Shown: positions 1-6,658, counted from the first letter of the stretch. The stretch: DNA of 9,425 bases from Deltaproteobacteria bacterium (GCA_016875155.1 VGSD01000075.1:1-9425), one strand, 5' to 3'. Numbers and translations are program-made. The notes: a model not told the origin generated them from the sequence alone.

Positions 1-131
1 GCAATCTCCGTGGCAGGTGTGATCGGGTAGCCTGCTACAAATTCACATCCCGCAGCCAGAGCCCCTTCGGCACAGGCCACATTTCCCATCATAAAATACC
101 TACCCGTGCGAATTCGTTTTTCGCTCATCAT
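1..131 (-). CDS. 2-oxoacid:ferredoxin oxidoreductase, alpha subunit (N-terminal part only)
   Basis: Only the first 43 codons are inside the window; the gene continues past the left edge. The translation after a short basic leader reads GNVACAEGALAAGCEF followed by AGYPITPATEI. This is the signature N-terminus of the alpha (KorA/VorA/PorA-type) subunit, which carries the pyrimidine-binding domain of thiamine-diphosphate 2-oxoacid:ferredoxin oxidoreductases. These cytoplasmic enzymes convert a 2-oxoacid plus CoA to acyl-CoA, CO2 and reduced ferredoxin. The ATG at 131-129 overlaps the stop of the upstream ferredoxin gene by 4 bp (ATGA), pointing to translational coupling; a second ATG follows immediately at 128-126. 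With the ferredoxin gene directly upstream, the order delta-alpha is typical of multi-subunit KOR/VOR operons, so beta and gamma subunits are expected beyond the left edge. Whether the substrate is 2-oxoglutarate, a branched 2-oxoacid or another 2-oxoacid cannot be told from this fragment. Confidence 0.88.
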   Translation of the reverse strand, partial: MMSEKRIRTGRYFMMGNVACAEGALAAGCEFVAGYPITPATEI

Positions 132-364
132 CTTGCCCCCTTCTTTCGTTTTTTTTCTAAAACCACGATCGCCAGGTCAGGGCAAAAGACCATGCAGTTC
201 CCACACTGAGTACACTGATCCTCATTTGCAACAACAGGGGGCCTGTAACCTCTCTGATTCAAACTCTCTGAAGGTTTAAAGACTTCCTCCTTGCAGACAT
301 AGATACAGATCCCACACTCTTCCACACCCTTGCATAGGTGATCAAAAATTCTCAAAACAGCCAA
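128..364 (-). CDS. 2x[4Fe-4S] ferredoxin, delta subunit of a 2-oxoacid:ferredoxin oxidoreductase
   Basis: This 78-residue protein has two cysteine clusters: C11-x5-C17-x2-C20-x3-C24, and C51-x2-C54-x2-C57-x3-C61-P. The second is a classic [4Fe-4S] motif. The first (CKGVEECGICIYVC) is the version seen in small KorD-like subunits; here K25 replaces the usual proline after the last cysteine. The C-terminus is strongly basic (KKRKKGAR). Its role is to pass electrons from the thiamine-diphosphate enzyme to soluble ferredoxin. The start codon is TTG (364-362), chosen because a strong AAAGGAG site lies about 7 nt upstream; the ATG at 382-380 is out of frame with it. The gene overlaps the alpha-subunit gene by 4 bp. 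A 171-bp gap with repeated GGTTAAGGT elements separates it from the dehydrogenase gene upstream. Annotation as a KorD-type subunit rests on the cysteine pattern and on the alpha-subunit neighbour. Confidence 0.88.
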   Translation of the reverse strand: MAVLRIFDHLCKGVEECGICIYVCKEEVFKPSESLNQRGYRPPVVANEDQCTQCGNCMVFCPDLAIVVLEKKRKKGAR

Positions 365-389
365 TGTCTTTCTCCTTTCATGGTTCTTT

Positions 390-527
390 GGTCAGGGTTA
401 AGGTTAGGAGGCCAGTCTGGTCAAAGGGCAAAGGTTAAGGTCAATGACATAATACACATTACCCTAACCCTTGGACACAACCAGCATCTCTAAGAGTCGA
501 GTCTCCGACCTTACCTTAACCTGAACC
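390..527. repeat. Imperfect inverted and direct GGTTAAGGT repeats in the dehydrogenase-ferredoxin gap
   Basis: GGTTAAGGT occurs in direct orientation at 396-404 and 433-441, and inverted (ACCTTAACC) at 513-521; a related ACCCTAACCC lies at 461-470. The outer copies extend further: the reverse complement of 509-527 is GGTTCAGGTTAAGGTAAGG, which aligns with GGTCAGGGTTAAGGTTAGG at 390-408 apart from one substitution and two single-base indels. The region can therefore fold as a nested imperfect hairpin of about 140 nt just before the ferredoxin ribosome site. No U-run follows it on the minus strand, so it does not look like a standard terminator. It could be a dispersed intergenic repeat or an RNA element affecting the downstream genes. 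I see no coding sequence in the gap. Confidence 0.6.
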
Positions 528-535
528 CAAAGACT

Positions 536-1510
536 TTATTTTCTATATGATCCGGGTTGATTGACCGGATACACAGGTTTCTTCCCCTCCAACACCCTGA
601 TGACATCTTCCGCCACCAGACTCATTCTCTTCAGAGCCTCATCGGTATGAGCAGCCATATGGGGTGTCCCAATGAAATTTTCAAACTGCAGCAGAGGATG
701 ATCTTTCGACGACGGCTCTACCTCAAAGACATCTGCTCCTGCTCCAGCGATTCTCCCCTCCTTTAAAACTTTAACAAGGGCCTTCTCATCCCAGACCGGG
801 CCCCTTGCGAGATTGAGGATATAAGCCGTGGGTTTCATCAGGTTGAACTCTCTTTCTCCTACAATCCATTTCGTTTCCGGCAACATCGGAAGGTTGATGG
901 AGATGTAATCCGATCGGGACATCACCTCCTCCAAACTCATCTTGACAGCCCCGATCTCCTTCTCTATTTCTTCAAATCGAAATGCATCATAGTAGAGAAT
1001 CTTCATATCAAACCCTTTATATCCGATGCGGCCGATGGCCTTTCCGATCTTGCCAAATCCAAGGATGCCGAGCGTCTTTCCATGGAGTTCATTTCCGATA
1101 TATTGATAGCGGGCATCCCATCTTCCTTCTTCACGAAAAGCCCTCTCCCCTTTCCTCAACATCTTAGAAAGCATCAGGGCCAACCCGAAAAAATGTTCGG
1201 CCACAGAAACATCATTCGCATCGGGCGTATTGACCACCCATATCCCTTTCTCAGTGGCGGCTTCCAGATCGACGTTCTCCACCCCGACCCCATGCCTGCC
1301 AACCACCTTCAGCCTTGGAGCAGAATCCATGATCTTACGAGTGACCTTCCCGTTGGCCCGGATGATGATTCCGTCTATCTCCTTTATCTCACCGATCAAA
1401 GAGCTTTCTTCGACCGATTTGGCAAAAAGGACCTCTCCTTTCTCACTCAAGAGGGACTTCCCGGCTTCATGCATATCTTCATAAAGCAGAAACTTAAATA
1501 ATCCCGTCAT
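536..1510 (-). CDS. D-isomer-specific 2-hydroxyacid dehydrogenase family protein
   Basis: This 324-residue cytoplasmic NAD(P)-dependent oxidoreductase belongs to the phosphoglycerate dehydrogenase-like branch without the C-terminal ACT domain. The family interconverts 2-hydroxyacids and 2-oxoacids. Visible marks are GRHGVGVENVD at 71-81 (usually GRAGVGVDNVD); the Rossmann motif GFGKIG at 151-156 with an acidic residue, D175, at the end of the second strand, which favours NAD over NADP; and the catalytic trio R236 (NLARG), E265 (DVFEVEP) and H284 (TPHMAAHT). Length is normal for a dehydrogenase of this kind. The ATG at 1510 is preceded by GGAGG about 5 nt upstream. It lies 15 bp downstream of the racemase-family gene, so it is almost certainly co-transcribed with the TRAP genes. 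I infer that it oxidises the imported or rearranged acid to a 2-oxoacid, or works in reverse. Annotation as serine-biosynthetic SerA is not supported because the ACT domain is absent and the neighbours are catabolic. Confidence 0.9.
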   Translation of the reverse strand: MTGLFKFLLYEDMHEAGKSLLSEKGEVLFAKSVEESSLIGEIKEIDGIIIRANGKVTRKIMDSAPRLKVVGRHGVGVENVDLEAATEKGIWVVNTPDANDVSVAEHFFGLALMLSKMLRKGERAFREEGRWDARYQYIGNELHGKTLGILGFGKIGKAIGRIGYKGFDMKILYYDAFRFEEIEKEIGAVKMSLEEVMSRSDYISINLPMLPETKWIVGEREFNLMKPTAYILNLARGPVWDEKALVKVLKEGRIAGAGADVFEVEPSSKDHPLLQFENFIGTPHMAAHTDEALKRMSLVAEDVIRVLEGKKPVYPVNQPGSYRK

Positions 1511-1525
1511 TCGACCTCCAGAGCC

Positions 1526-2176
1526 CTAGAGCATCGATTTCAGCATTTCCGCGAAGAGGGGTGGGCTGGCGAGAACGGGAATGTTGACCTCTTGGCTTAA
1601 GGGTGCTCTCAGGCGGGCCATGGACCCCTGTGCGAGAACAAGGACATCGACCTCTCGAGCCAGCTTAACCGCTTCTTCCGTAACCATTCGATCATGCTTT
1701 TCCGTATCCCCCTGAAGAATCGCCTTAAAAGCCTCCTGGCAGAGCGCGGTTGAGATGGAAATCTTCTTTCCCATCTCTTCTCCCTTTTTTCTTAAAAGAT
1801 CAGACGTGGGTTCCAGAGTCGTATTGACCGTTGCTATGATGCCGATCCTTTCCGCACTTTTTACAGCCTTCTCAGCCATGGGTTCATCAATCTTCAATAC
1901 CGGCCGACTCACCAGTCTCCTTGCAATATCAACTATGGGGGAAAGGCTTGAACAGGTTATGGTAATGATATCGGCCCCAGCCTCCTCGGCCGAAAAGACG
2001 TGTTGACATAATCTTCTAACGATCCCCGGATGCAACCTGCCCTCCTTCATCAAATCCATCAGGAGGCTTTCATCTACCATATGAAATGCCTTGACCTCTA
2101 CCGAATGGTCTCTGAGTTCCTTCTTGATTACCTCTACCAAAATCAAAGCAGTATGGATGAATCCGACCGTCTTCAA
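1526..2176 (-). CDS. Asp/Glu/hydantoin racemase superfamily protein with an altered second catalytic cysteine
   Basis: The most likely start is TTG at 2176-2174 (216 residues, MKTVGFIHTALILVEVIKKE), because AGGGAGGTAA sits just upstream. An ATG at 2200 (8 more codons) has no good site, and the longest reading (from 2257) would overlap the previous gene by 53 bp. Features of the cysteine-dependent racemase fold are the first catalytic region ITCSSLSPIVD with C75, the middle motif IGIIATVNTTLEPT, and the C-terminal region VLVLAQGSMARL. In proven racemases and hydantoin racemases that last region carries a second cysteine (as in LGCAGM); here Q183 occupies that place. With only the first cysteine, two-base racemisation is doubtful and the real reaction may be an isomerisation, decarboxylation or lyase-type step. 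The gene begins 28 bp after the maleate isomerase-like gene, a distant member of the same superfamily. The substrate is unknown. Confidence 0.8.
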   Translation of the reverse strand: MKTVGFIHTALILVEVIKKELRDHSVEVKAFHMVDESLLMDLMKEGRLHPGIVRRLCQHVFSAEEAGADIITITCSSLSPIVDIARRLVSRPVLKIDEPMAEKAVKSAERIGIIATVNTTLEPTSDLLRKKGEEMGKKISISTALCQEAFKAILQGDTEKHDRMVTEEAVKLAREVDVLVLAQGSMARLRAPLSQEVNIPVLASPPLFAEMLKSML

Positions 2177-2204
2177 CAGATTACCTCCCTCTTCCCCCAT
2201 CTCG

Positions 2205-2987
2205 TTAAGCCCTCGGGACTTTTCGTAGCAACTCTCCATATCCCTCGATGGGGTCATTGATCTTAAGAAGTTTCATCAGATGCCATGCCGTCGCCTGGTT
2301 GGCCGTCACCACAGGCTTTCCGGTGTCCCTCTCTATCTCTTCAATCACATCACTGCAACGGAAATTGGTGCAAGAGATGAAAAAGCCGTCTGCCTCTGGA
2401 GCAAAAGCGTCCATGGCAATCTGGTAGGCTTGCGAAGGTTTGGTGGCCCCGATTTCATAGAGGTCTTCGATTCCCAAACCAGCCACCTTCAACACCTTGA
2501 ACCCGGAGGCCTCATAGAATTCCTTGAATTTCTTGTCCACCTCTTCGATATAGGGGCCTGCGATCACAATCTTCTTAAAGCCCAGGAACCGCATGGCCTC
2601 CTCGACGGCCGTCGCCGTCGTCGTGCAGGGAATGCCTTTGCTGTTCGATTCCATCGATTCAATCTCTTTCTTATCCCAGCCGGGCCCTCCGACGAGGCTT
2701 CCTGCTGTACAGGCAAAGGCGATTGCACTCCTGTTTCCCAGGAGGGGTGAGGACATGCCTTCCGTTAAAAGCCCTGCAGGCTCAGGTAGCCGGGCACTGA
2801 GCTTGGAACACTCCTCAACATTGACCACAGGGTCCATGTGGATCCTTGTCTCCCGGACCTGAACATAGGGAGGTAACATCCGGCATATTTCTGGCGTAGG
2901 ATTGAGATTCGGCCCCACGACGATCAGTCCTACTTTTGCCCGATACCCATAGGGTACTCCGTAAGCTTCTGAATCTCTGTGAATCAT
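2205..2987 (-). CDS. Maleate cis-trans isomerase / arylmalonate decarboxylase-like protein
   Basis: This 260-residue cytoplasmic protein is of the length and pattern of the maleate isomerase / arylmalonate decarboxylase group in the Asp/Glu racemase superfamily. Key segments are FACTAGSLVGGPGWD at 91-105 with C93, the central strand KIVIAGPYIEEV at 139-150, FFISCTNFRCSDV at 202-214 with C206 (and C211), and PVVTANQATAWHL at 225-237. Arylmalonate decarboxylase keeps only the C-terminal cysteine, whereas maleate isomerase uses both. Having C93 and C206 favours an isomerase or racemase activity on a small dicarboxylate or 2-substituted acid. ATG at 2987 follows AAAGGAGG by 8 nt and lies 23 bp after dctM, so the enzyme probably acts on what the TRAP system imports. 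The family is confident; maleate as the substrate is only a guess, and no aspartate ammonia-lyase or nicotinate-degradation gene is nearby to support it. Confidence 0.85.
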   Translation of the reverse strand: MIHRDSEAYGVPYGYRAKVGLIVVGPNLNPTPEICRMLPPYVQVRETRIHMDPVVNVEECSKLSARLPEPAGLLTEGMSSPLLGNRSAIAFACTAGSLVGGPGWDKKEIESMESNSKGIPCTTTATAVEEAMRFLGFKKIVIAGPYIEEVDKKFKEFYEASGFKVLKVAGLGIEDLYEIGATKPSQAYQIAMDAFAPEADGFFISCTNFRCSDVIEEIERDTGKPVVTANQATAWHLMKLLKINDPIEGYGELLRKVPRA

Positions 2988-3010
2988 CTCTTCATCCTCC
3001 TTTTTTCATT

Positions 3011-4300
3011 CTATCTCAAAAGTCCGAACATCTTCGGAAGCCACATCGTTACATCCGGAAAATAAGCGATCAACAGGAATATTCCCATGAGCAACAAAAT
3101 AAAAGGCCAGATTTCTCCCCAGGTATCATCAATGCCGATTCCCGCCAATTTGCAGGTGACAAAAAGGCTGAGCGCCACCGGAGGTGTAATCAGGGCAATC
3201 TGAACCGACATGATGAAGACGAGTCCAAAATGGTGAGGTTCAATTCCATAAGACGCAGCGATCGGTGCCAGCACCGGAACGAACATGATCATGGTCGCGA
3301 TGGCCTCGATGAAGAAGCCTAAAAAAATGAGGAAGAGAATAACGATCGTCAGGAAAAAGGCCGGATTCGTCGAAAGGGACATGAGAAAAGTTCCGCAGGC
3401 CTGCGGAATCTGGGCACTGGTGAGTAACCAGGCACAGACTTTGGCTGTGGCCATCAGGAGGAAGATGACGGAACTGGTGATGGCTGTATTCAAAATCGCG
3501 GGGATAATCGTTGAAAAGGTGAGCTTTCGGGTAATGAAGACTCCTATGATCAATACATAGGCTACGGCCACGGCACCGGCCTCTGTCGGCGTAAACATCC
3601 CCGACAGAATCCCTCCCAGGATGATGATCATCACTATGAGGCCCAGAATGGCTCCCTTAAAGGTCTTCAGGACATTGAGGACCCTGAACTTCTCATGACT
3701 CATCGGATAATTTCGTCTCTTTGCCAGGACATGGGAAAGGATCATCAAACCCAAACCCACCATCACCCCGGGCACGAATCCAGATAAGAAGAGAGCGGCC
3801 ACGGAGACTGTTCCTCCCTGGACATAGGCGTAAATGAGCATCCCCACGCTCGGCGGAATGATTGGACCCATGGTGGAGGCTGCGGCGGTCAGGGTGGCAG
3901 CAAATTTTTTGTCATATCCCTCTCGGACCATGCTGGGGATGAAAATCGATCCGATGGCTGCTGCGTCTCCAACGGCCGTTCCCGTCACACCGGAAAGAAG
4001 CATCTCCGTTACAATACTCACATGAGCCAACCCGGCTCGAAAATGGCCAACCAGCGACTTGGCGAAGTTCACCAGGTTGGGAAGGACGCCACTTCTTTCG
4101 GCCAGATCTCCTGCCATAATGAAAAAGGGAATGGCCATCAAAGGAAAAGAGTCGATTCCCGAGAAGATGAGCGTGGGAATGATAAGAAGGGATTCCCTCC
4201 CCGTTATCAGAAGAAATGCCAAGGCCGCAAGTCCCAGACAGAAGGCCACGGGCACTCCAAGGAGGATCGTTAGAAAGAAGGCAATGAAGAGATAGATCAT
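3011..4300 (-). CDS. dctM: TRAP transporter large permease subunit (DctM family)
   Basis: This 429-residue, very hydrophobic inner-membrane protein fits the DctM family in length and has roughly a dozen predicted membrane segments. Family motifs are SGVTGTAVGDAAAIGSIF at 103-120, MGPIIPPSVGMLIYAYV at 144-160, FTPTEAGAVAV at 236-246 and ITPPVALSLF at 371-380. The PP-containing loops at 149-150 and 373-374 mark the two pseudo-symmetric halves of the fold. DctM forms the elevator domain that moves an organic acid with sodium after delivery by DctP. The ATG at 4300-4298 overlaps the dctQ stop by 4 bp (ATGA), consistent with coupled synthesis of the two membrane subunits, and no independent ribosome site is needed. 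The stop is 23 bp before the maleate isomerase-like gene. The substrate cannot be deduced from this subunit. Confidence 0.95.
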   Translation of the reverse strand: MIYLFIAFFLTILLGVPVAFCLGLAALAFLLITGRESLLIIPTLIFSGIDSFPLMAIPFFIMAGDLAERSGVLPNLVNFAKSLVGHFRAGLAHVSIVTEMLLSGVTGTAVGDAAAIGSIFIPSMVREGYDKKFAATLTAAASTMGPIIPPSVGMLIYAYVQGGTVSVAALFLSGFVPGVMVGLGLMILSHVLAKRRNYPMSHEKFRVLNVLKTFKGAILGLIVMIIILGGILSGMFTPTEAGAVAVAYVLIIGVFITRKLTFSTIIPAILNTAITSSVIFLLMATAKVCAWLLTSAQIPQACGTFLMSLSTNPAFFLTIVILFLIFLGFFIEAIATMIMFVPVLAPIAASYGIEPHHFGLVFIMSVQIALITPPVALSLFVTCKLAGIGIDDTWGEIWPFILLLMGIFLLIAYFPDVTMWLPKMFGLLR

Positions 4301-4803
4301 AGGAAATTTTTCTCCTCTCCAGCGGACAGGAAGGACGATCTACCCGAAATCCCCTTCAGACTTTCCCATATCTTGGGCAAAAGATTTAAAATCATGAGAA
4401 AACTTCCCACAGGAATAGCAAGGTAAAACCAGAAGATCGGCAACCCTAACGAAGGGATGATTTGATCCATCTGGAATGAAAGAGCAATGATGCCCTCGAT
4501 CATCAGGAAGATAAGGAAAATGCCCAGAAGAATTTGTGCGATGAGGTTCAACCATGAACGGATTCGACCCCGGAATTGATTCACCAGAATCCCGATGCTG
4601 ATATGCGAATCTCCCCTTAAGGCCAAACTCGAAGCCAGGAAAACGACCCAGACCATAAGGTATCTCGTAAATTCTTCGGTAATGTAAAGGGACTTTCCGA
4701 AGAGATACCGAAGAAAGACTTCGATCGGTACGATGACCGTCAGGGTAGAAAGAAAAAGGATGGTGACGACTTTAATCGATTGGTTGAGAATTCGAAAGAA
4801 CAT
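4297..4803 (-). CDS. dctQ: TRAP transporter small permease subunit (DctQ family)
   Basis: This 168-residue inner-membrane protein has four hydrophobic segments at about 11-30, 45-63, 84-108 and 118-144. It carries the DctQ signature between the first two: EVFLRYLFGKSLYITEEFTRYL at about 28-49 with the acidic pair E43-E44, followed by R63 and H67 (ALRGDSHISIGI). It forms the scaffold that holds DctM in the membrane. The ATG at 4803 is preceded by AAAGGGGGGGCGG, an unusual G7 tract serving as ribosome site. A 13-bp hairpin sits between dctP and this gene. The stop overlaps the dctM start by 4 bp. Small in-frame and out-of-frame ORFs inside it are shadows. Confidence 0.93.
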   Translation of the reverse strand: MFFRILNQSIKVVTILFLSTLTVIVPIEVFLRYLFGKSLYITEEFTRYLMVWVVFLASSLALRGDSHISIGILVNQFRGRIRSWLNLIAQILLGIFLIFLMIEGIIALSFQMDQIIPSLGLPIFWFYLAIPVGSFLMILNLLPKIWESLKGISGRSSFLSAGEEKNFL

Positions 4804-4824
4804 CCGCCCCCCCCTTTAAAAGAC

Positions 4825-4858
4825 AAAGGGTAGGTTCCTTCTTCATGGAACCTACCCT
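4825..4858 (-). promoter_or_regulatory. Perfect 13-bp stem-loop between dctP and dctQ
   Basis: AAGGGTAGGTTCC at 4825-4837 is exactly complementary to GGAACCTACCCTT at 4846-4858, with an 8-nt loop. On the transcribed (minus) strand it begins 15 nt after the dctP stop and ends 21 nt before the dctQ start. The sequence after it on that strand is TGTCTTTTAAAGG, with a broken and short U-run, so full termination is unlikely. Such hairpins after a periplasmic binding-protein gene commonly protect the upstream mRNA or partly attenuate read-through, giving more binding protein than permease. That role is inferred here. Confidence 0.75.
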
Positions 4859-4873
4859 TGAGGATCAAATCGA

Positions 4874-5884
4874 TTATTTATTGGCCGCCACAAATTTATC
4901 CGTCAGTTCTTTGCCATCTTTTCCAAACTCTTTCACCACATCGGGGTAGACCTGAAAGGCAATCTTTCGGAATTTCTCCAGTTCGGAAGCAGGAACCGTA
5001 TTGACCTTCATGCCTGCCTTCTCCAGTTCCTTGAGAAACTTCTGATTGTCCTTCTCATTCTCCACCCGCTGCCAGAGGGTGACCTTCCGCGCCGCGGAGT
5101 TCACCGCCGATTGGAGATCTTTGGGGAGTTTGTCAAAAAAGGTTTTGCTCATCACAAATGCTCCCACCTCATTCACATGGGCTGTCAATGAATAATACTT
5201 CTGAACTTCATAGAATTTGGCTGTATAGGTCATGGAGGGTGGGTTCTCTTGGGCATCGACCACCCCTGTTCGGAGAGCCTCAAAAAGCTCGGTCCAGTCC
5301 AGAGGAGTTGGGGCTGCCCCGGTGGCTTTAAAGTACGCAATATGAACCGGAGTGGGAAGGGTTCTGATTTTGAGCCCCTTCATATCTTCCACCGCAAGAA
5401 TGGGTTTACGGTTATTGCTCACATGGCGAAATCCATTGTCGAAAAATCCAAGGTTATTGAAACCGGCTGAAAGCAATCGCTTATCCAATTCCTTTCCAAG
5501 GGGCCCATCCAGCACCTCGAAGAGCCTCTCCAGATCCTTCCAGAGGAAGGGCAGGACCGTTATTCCGAGCTCAGGGACACTTCTTTGGATATGGGCCACT
5601 CCTCCGATGGCTGTCTCCAGTGTCCCCATCCGAACCATCTCCATCGTCTCCCGGACCTTTCCCAGGGCGCCTGCGTGATGGACATCTACAGCGATCTTTC
5701 CAGCAGTCAGTTTTTCCAACTCTTCTTTGAAGGCAACGGCTGCTCTTCCCCAAGAGTGATCAGGAGCAACCGGGTTCGCCACTCGAATCTTATAATCGGC
5801 AGCGTAAAGACTGACCGATAAAATCAGGATGAGAAGAGTGGCCATAAGGGCCATAGAACAAGACCTCAAACTCCTTTTTTTCAT
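4874..5884 (-). CDS. dctP: TRAP transporter periplasmic solute-binding protein (DctP family)
   Basis: This 336-residue protein starts with a clear Sec signal peptide: a KKR-rich N-terminus, hydrophobic core at about 11-25, and cleavage near A28 (SLYA/AD). It is not a lipoprotein, as C9 is too early and has no lipobox. The mature part has DctP hallmarks: DYKIRVANPVAPDHSWGRAA at 30-49, GKIAVDVHHAGALG at 62-75, and GLKIRTLPTPVH at 170-181, in which R174 is the conserved arginine that grips the substrate carboxylate. It is followed by PLDWTELFEALRTGVVDAQENP at about 194-215. It captures an organic acid in the periplasm for DctQM. The ATG at 5884 is preceded by AAGGAGGT about 8 nt upstream, and the gene lies 16 bp after the GntR-family regulator. 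The exact ligand is unknown; a carboxylate is expected from R174. Confidence 0.95.
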   Translation of the reverse strand: MKKRSLRSCSMALMATLLILILSVSLYAADYKIRVANPVAPDHSWGRAAVAFKEELEKLTAGKIAVDVHHAGALGKVRETMEMVRMGTLETAIGGVAHIQRSVPELGITVLPFLWKDLERLFEVLDGPLGKELDKRLLSAGFNNLGFFDNGFRHVSNNRKPILAVEDMKGLKIRTLPTPVHIAYFKATGAAPTPLDWTELFEALRTGVVDAQENPPSMTYTAKFYEVQKYYSLTAHVNEVGAFVMSKTFFDKLPKDLQSAVNSAARKVTLWQRVENEKDNQKFLKELEKAGMKVNTVPASELEKFRKIAFQVYPDVVKEFGKDGKELTDKFVAANK

Positions 5885-5900
5885 AAAAACTTACCTCCTT

Positions 5901-6605
5901 TCAGACAACGTTCATAAAACGATAGGACTCCGGTTTTGCCATTCTAAGGGAGCTCCTGCTTGTGAAATTACCTCCTTTCAACTGGGACATGTAGCTCTCT
6001 TTGGAAAAGGTGAGGTGTTTAACAATGAGCTTTTCAAATTGGGAGAGGTCTCTGCTCTCGATCGCTTTGATCATTTCACGATGTTCAATAATGGACTGTT
6101 CGATTCGATGGGGAAGCGACCAGGCATTAAATCTGACGATATGGGCTTTTGTACGAAGAAAATCAATCATTTCATAGAGGTAATTATTATGGCAGGCCCT
6201 AAAGATTTTCCGATGAAATTCAGAATCCGCTTCAATCATCTGATGCGTTTTTTCCCGAAGATGCCTTGCCACTTCTTTGGAAAGTCTTTTCAGCTCCTGA
6301 ATCTCTTTCGAGGTAATATGCTCGATGACGAGTTTCGCAGCAATTCTTTCCAATTCGGTTCGAACAAAATAAATTTCCTCAATTTCTTCGGTCGTCAGGT
6401 CCGCCACCACCACCCCCCGGTAGGGAGTGGCTCGAACGAGCCCTTTTGCCTCCAGACTCTTAAAAGCTTCACGAATCACCGTGCGGCTGACCCCGTACTT
6501 TGAAATGAGATCCATTTCGACCAGTCGTTCTCTCGGCTTGAAGAATCCTGAGAGGATGGCGTCCTCAATTTCCTTGAGCACCTTCATTGTATTTTTACTT
6601 GACAT
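5901..6605 (-). CDS. GntR-family transcriptional regulator, FCD subfamily
   Basis: This 234-residue cytoplasmic DNA-binding protein heads the operon. It has an N-terminal winged helix-turn-helix at about 8-70, with LISKYGVSRTVIREAFKSLEAKGLV (33-57) as the recognition unit and PYRGVVVADL (61-70) as the wing. The all-helical FCD ligand domain spans about 75-205. The FCD metal site is visible as D127-x3-H131, H175 and H197, so the effector is probably a carboxylate bound through a metal ion, as in related lactate or gluconate regulators. The last roughly 25 residues are an ill-defined tail. Start choice is uncertain: neither the ATG at 6605 nor the one at codon 7 has a good ribosome site. It lies 16 bp upstream of dctP with no terminator, so it most likely controls the TRAP operon and itself, binding the palindrome in the divergent region. 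The effector is probably the imported acid or a metabolite of it. Confidence 0.92.
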   Translation of the reverse strand: MSSKNTMKVLKEIEDAILSGFFKPRERLVEMDLISKYGVSRTVIREAFKSLEAKGLVRATPYRGVVVADLTTEEIEEIYFVRTELERIAAKLVIEHITSKEIQELKRLSKEVARHLREKTHQMIEADSEFHRKIFRACHNNYLYEMIDFLRTKAHIVRFNAWSLPHRIEQSIIEHREMIKAIESRDLSQFEKLIVKHLTFSKESYMSQLKGGNFTSRSSLRMAKPESYRFMNVV

Positions 6606-6641
6606 GGGCGGTCGGTTAACCTAATATGTAAAAAGATTTTA

Positions 6642-6658
6642 ATACAATTTTGTATACA
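6642..6658. promoter_or_regulatory. Candidate GntR/FCD operator palindrome
   Basis: Two overlapping palindromes are present: ATACAA-TT-TTGTAT at 6642-6655 and TGTATACA at 6651-6658. FCD-type GntR regulators commonly bind sites with a TTGTATACAA-like core, which matches closely. The site covers the -10 element of the leftward promoter and lies 37 bp upstream of the regulator start codon. Assignment to the adjacent regulator is inferred from position. Confidence 0.5.

Noticed and set aside
1082..1501. 139-codon plus-strand frame
   Set aside because: Antisense to the 2-hydroxyacid dehydrogenase, whose catalytic residues are intact.
536..1510. SerA-type phosphoglycerate dehydrogenase of serine synthesis
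   Set aside because: Family membership is clear, but there is no C-terminal ACT domain and the genomic setting is acid uptake and breakdown.
2280..2750. A 156-codon plus-strand open frame
   Set aside because: Antisense to the maleate isomerase-like gene; low-complexity R/H/L-rich translation without recognisable motifs.
5829..6503. A 224-codon plus-strand open frame
   Set aside because: It lies wholly over the GntR regulator on the other strand, has no family-like motifs and no ribosome site; the minus-strand gene has clear domain and metal-site residues.
6616..6645. Possible rightward promoter (TTAACC, 18 bp, TAATAC) for the flavoprotein gene
   Set aside because: Both boxes match consensus poorly; the TGTATACA palindrome also offers TATACA on this strand but has no acceptable -35. 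The rightward start remains unplaced.
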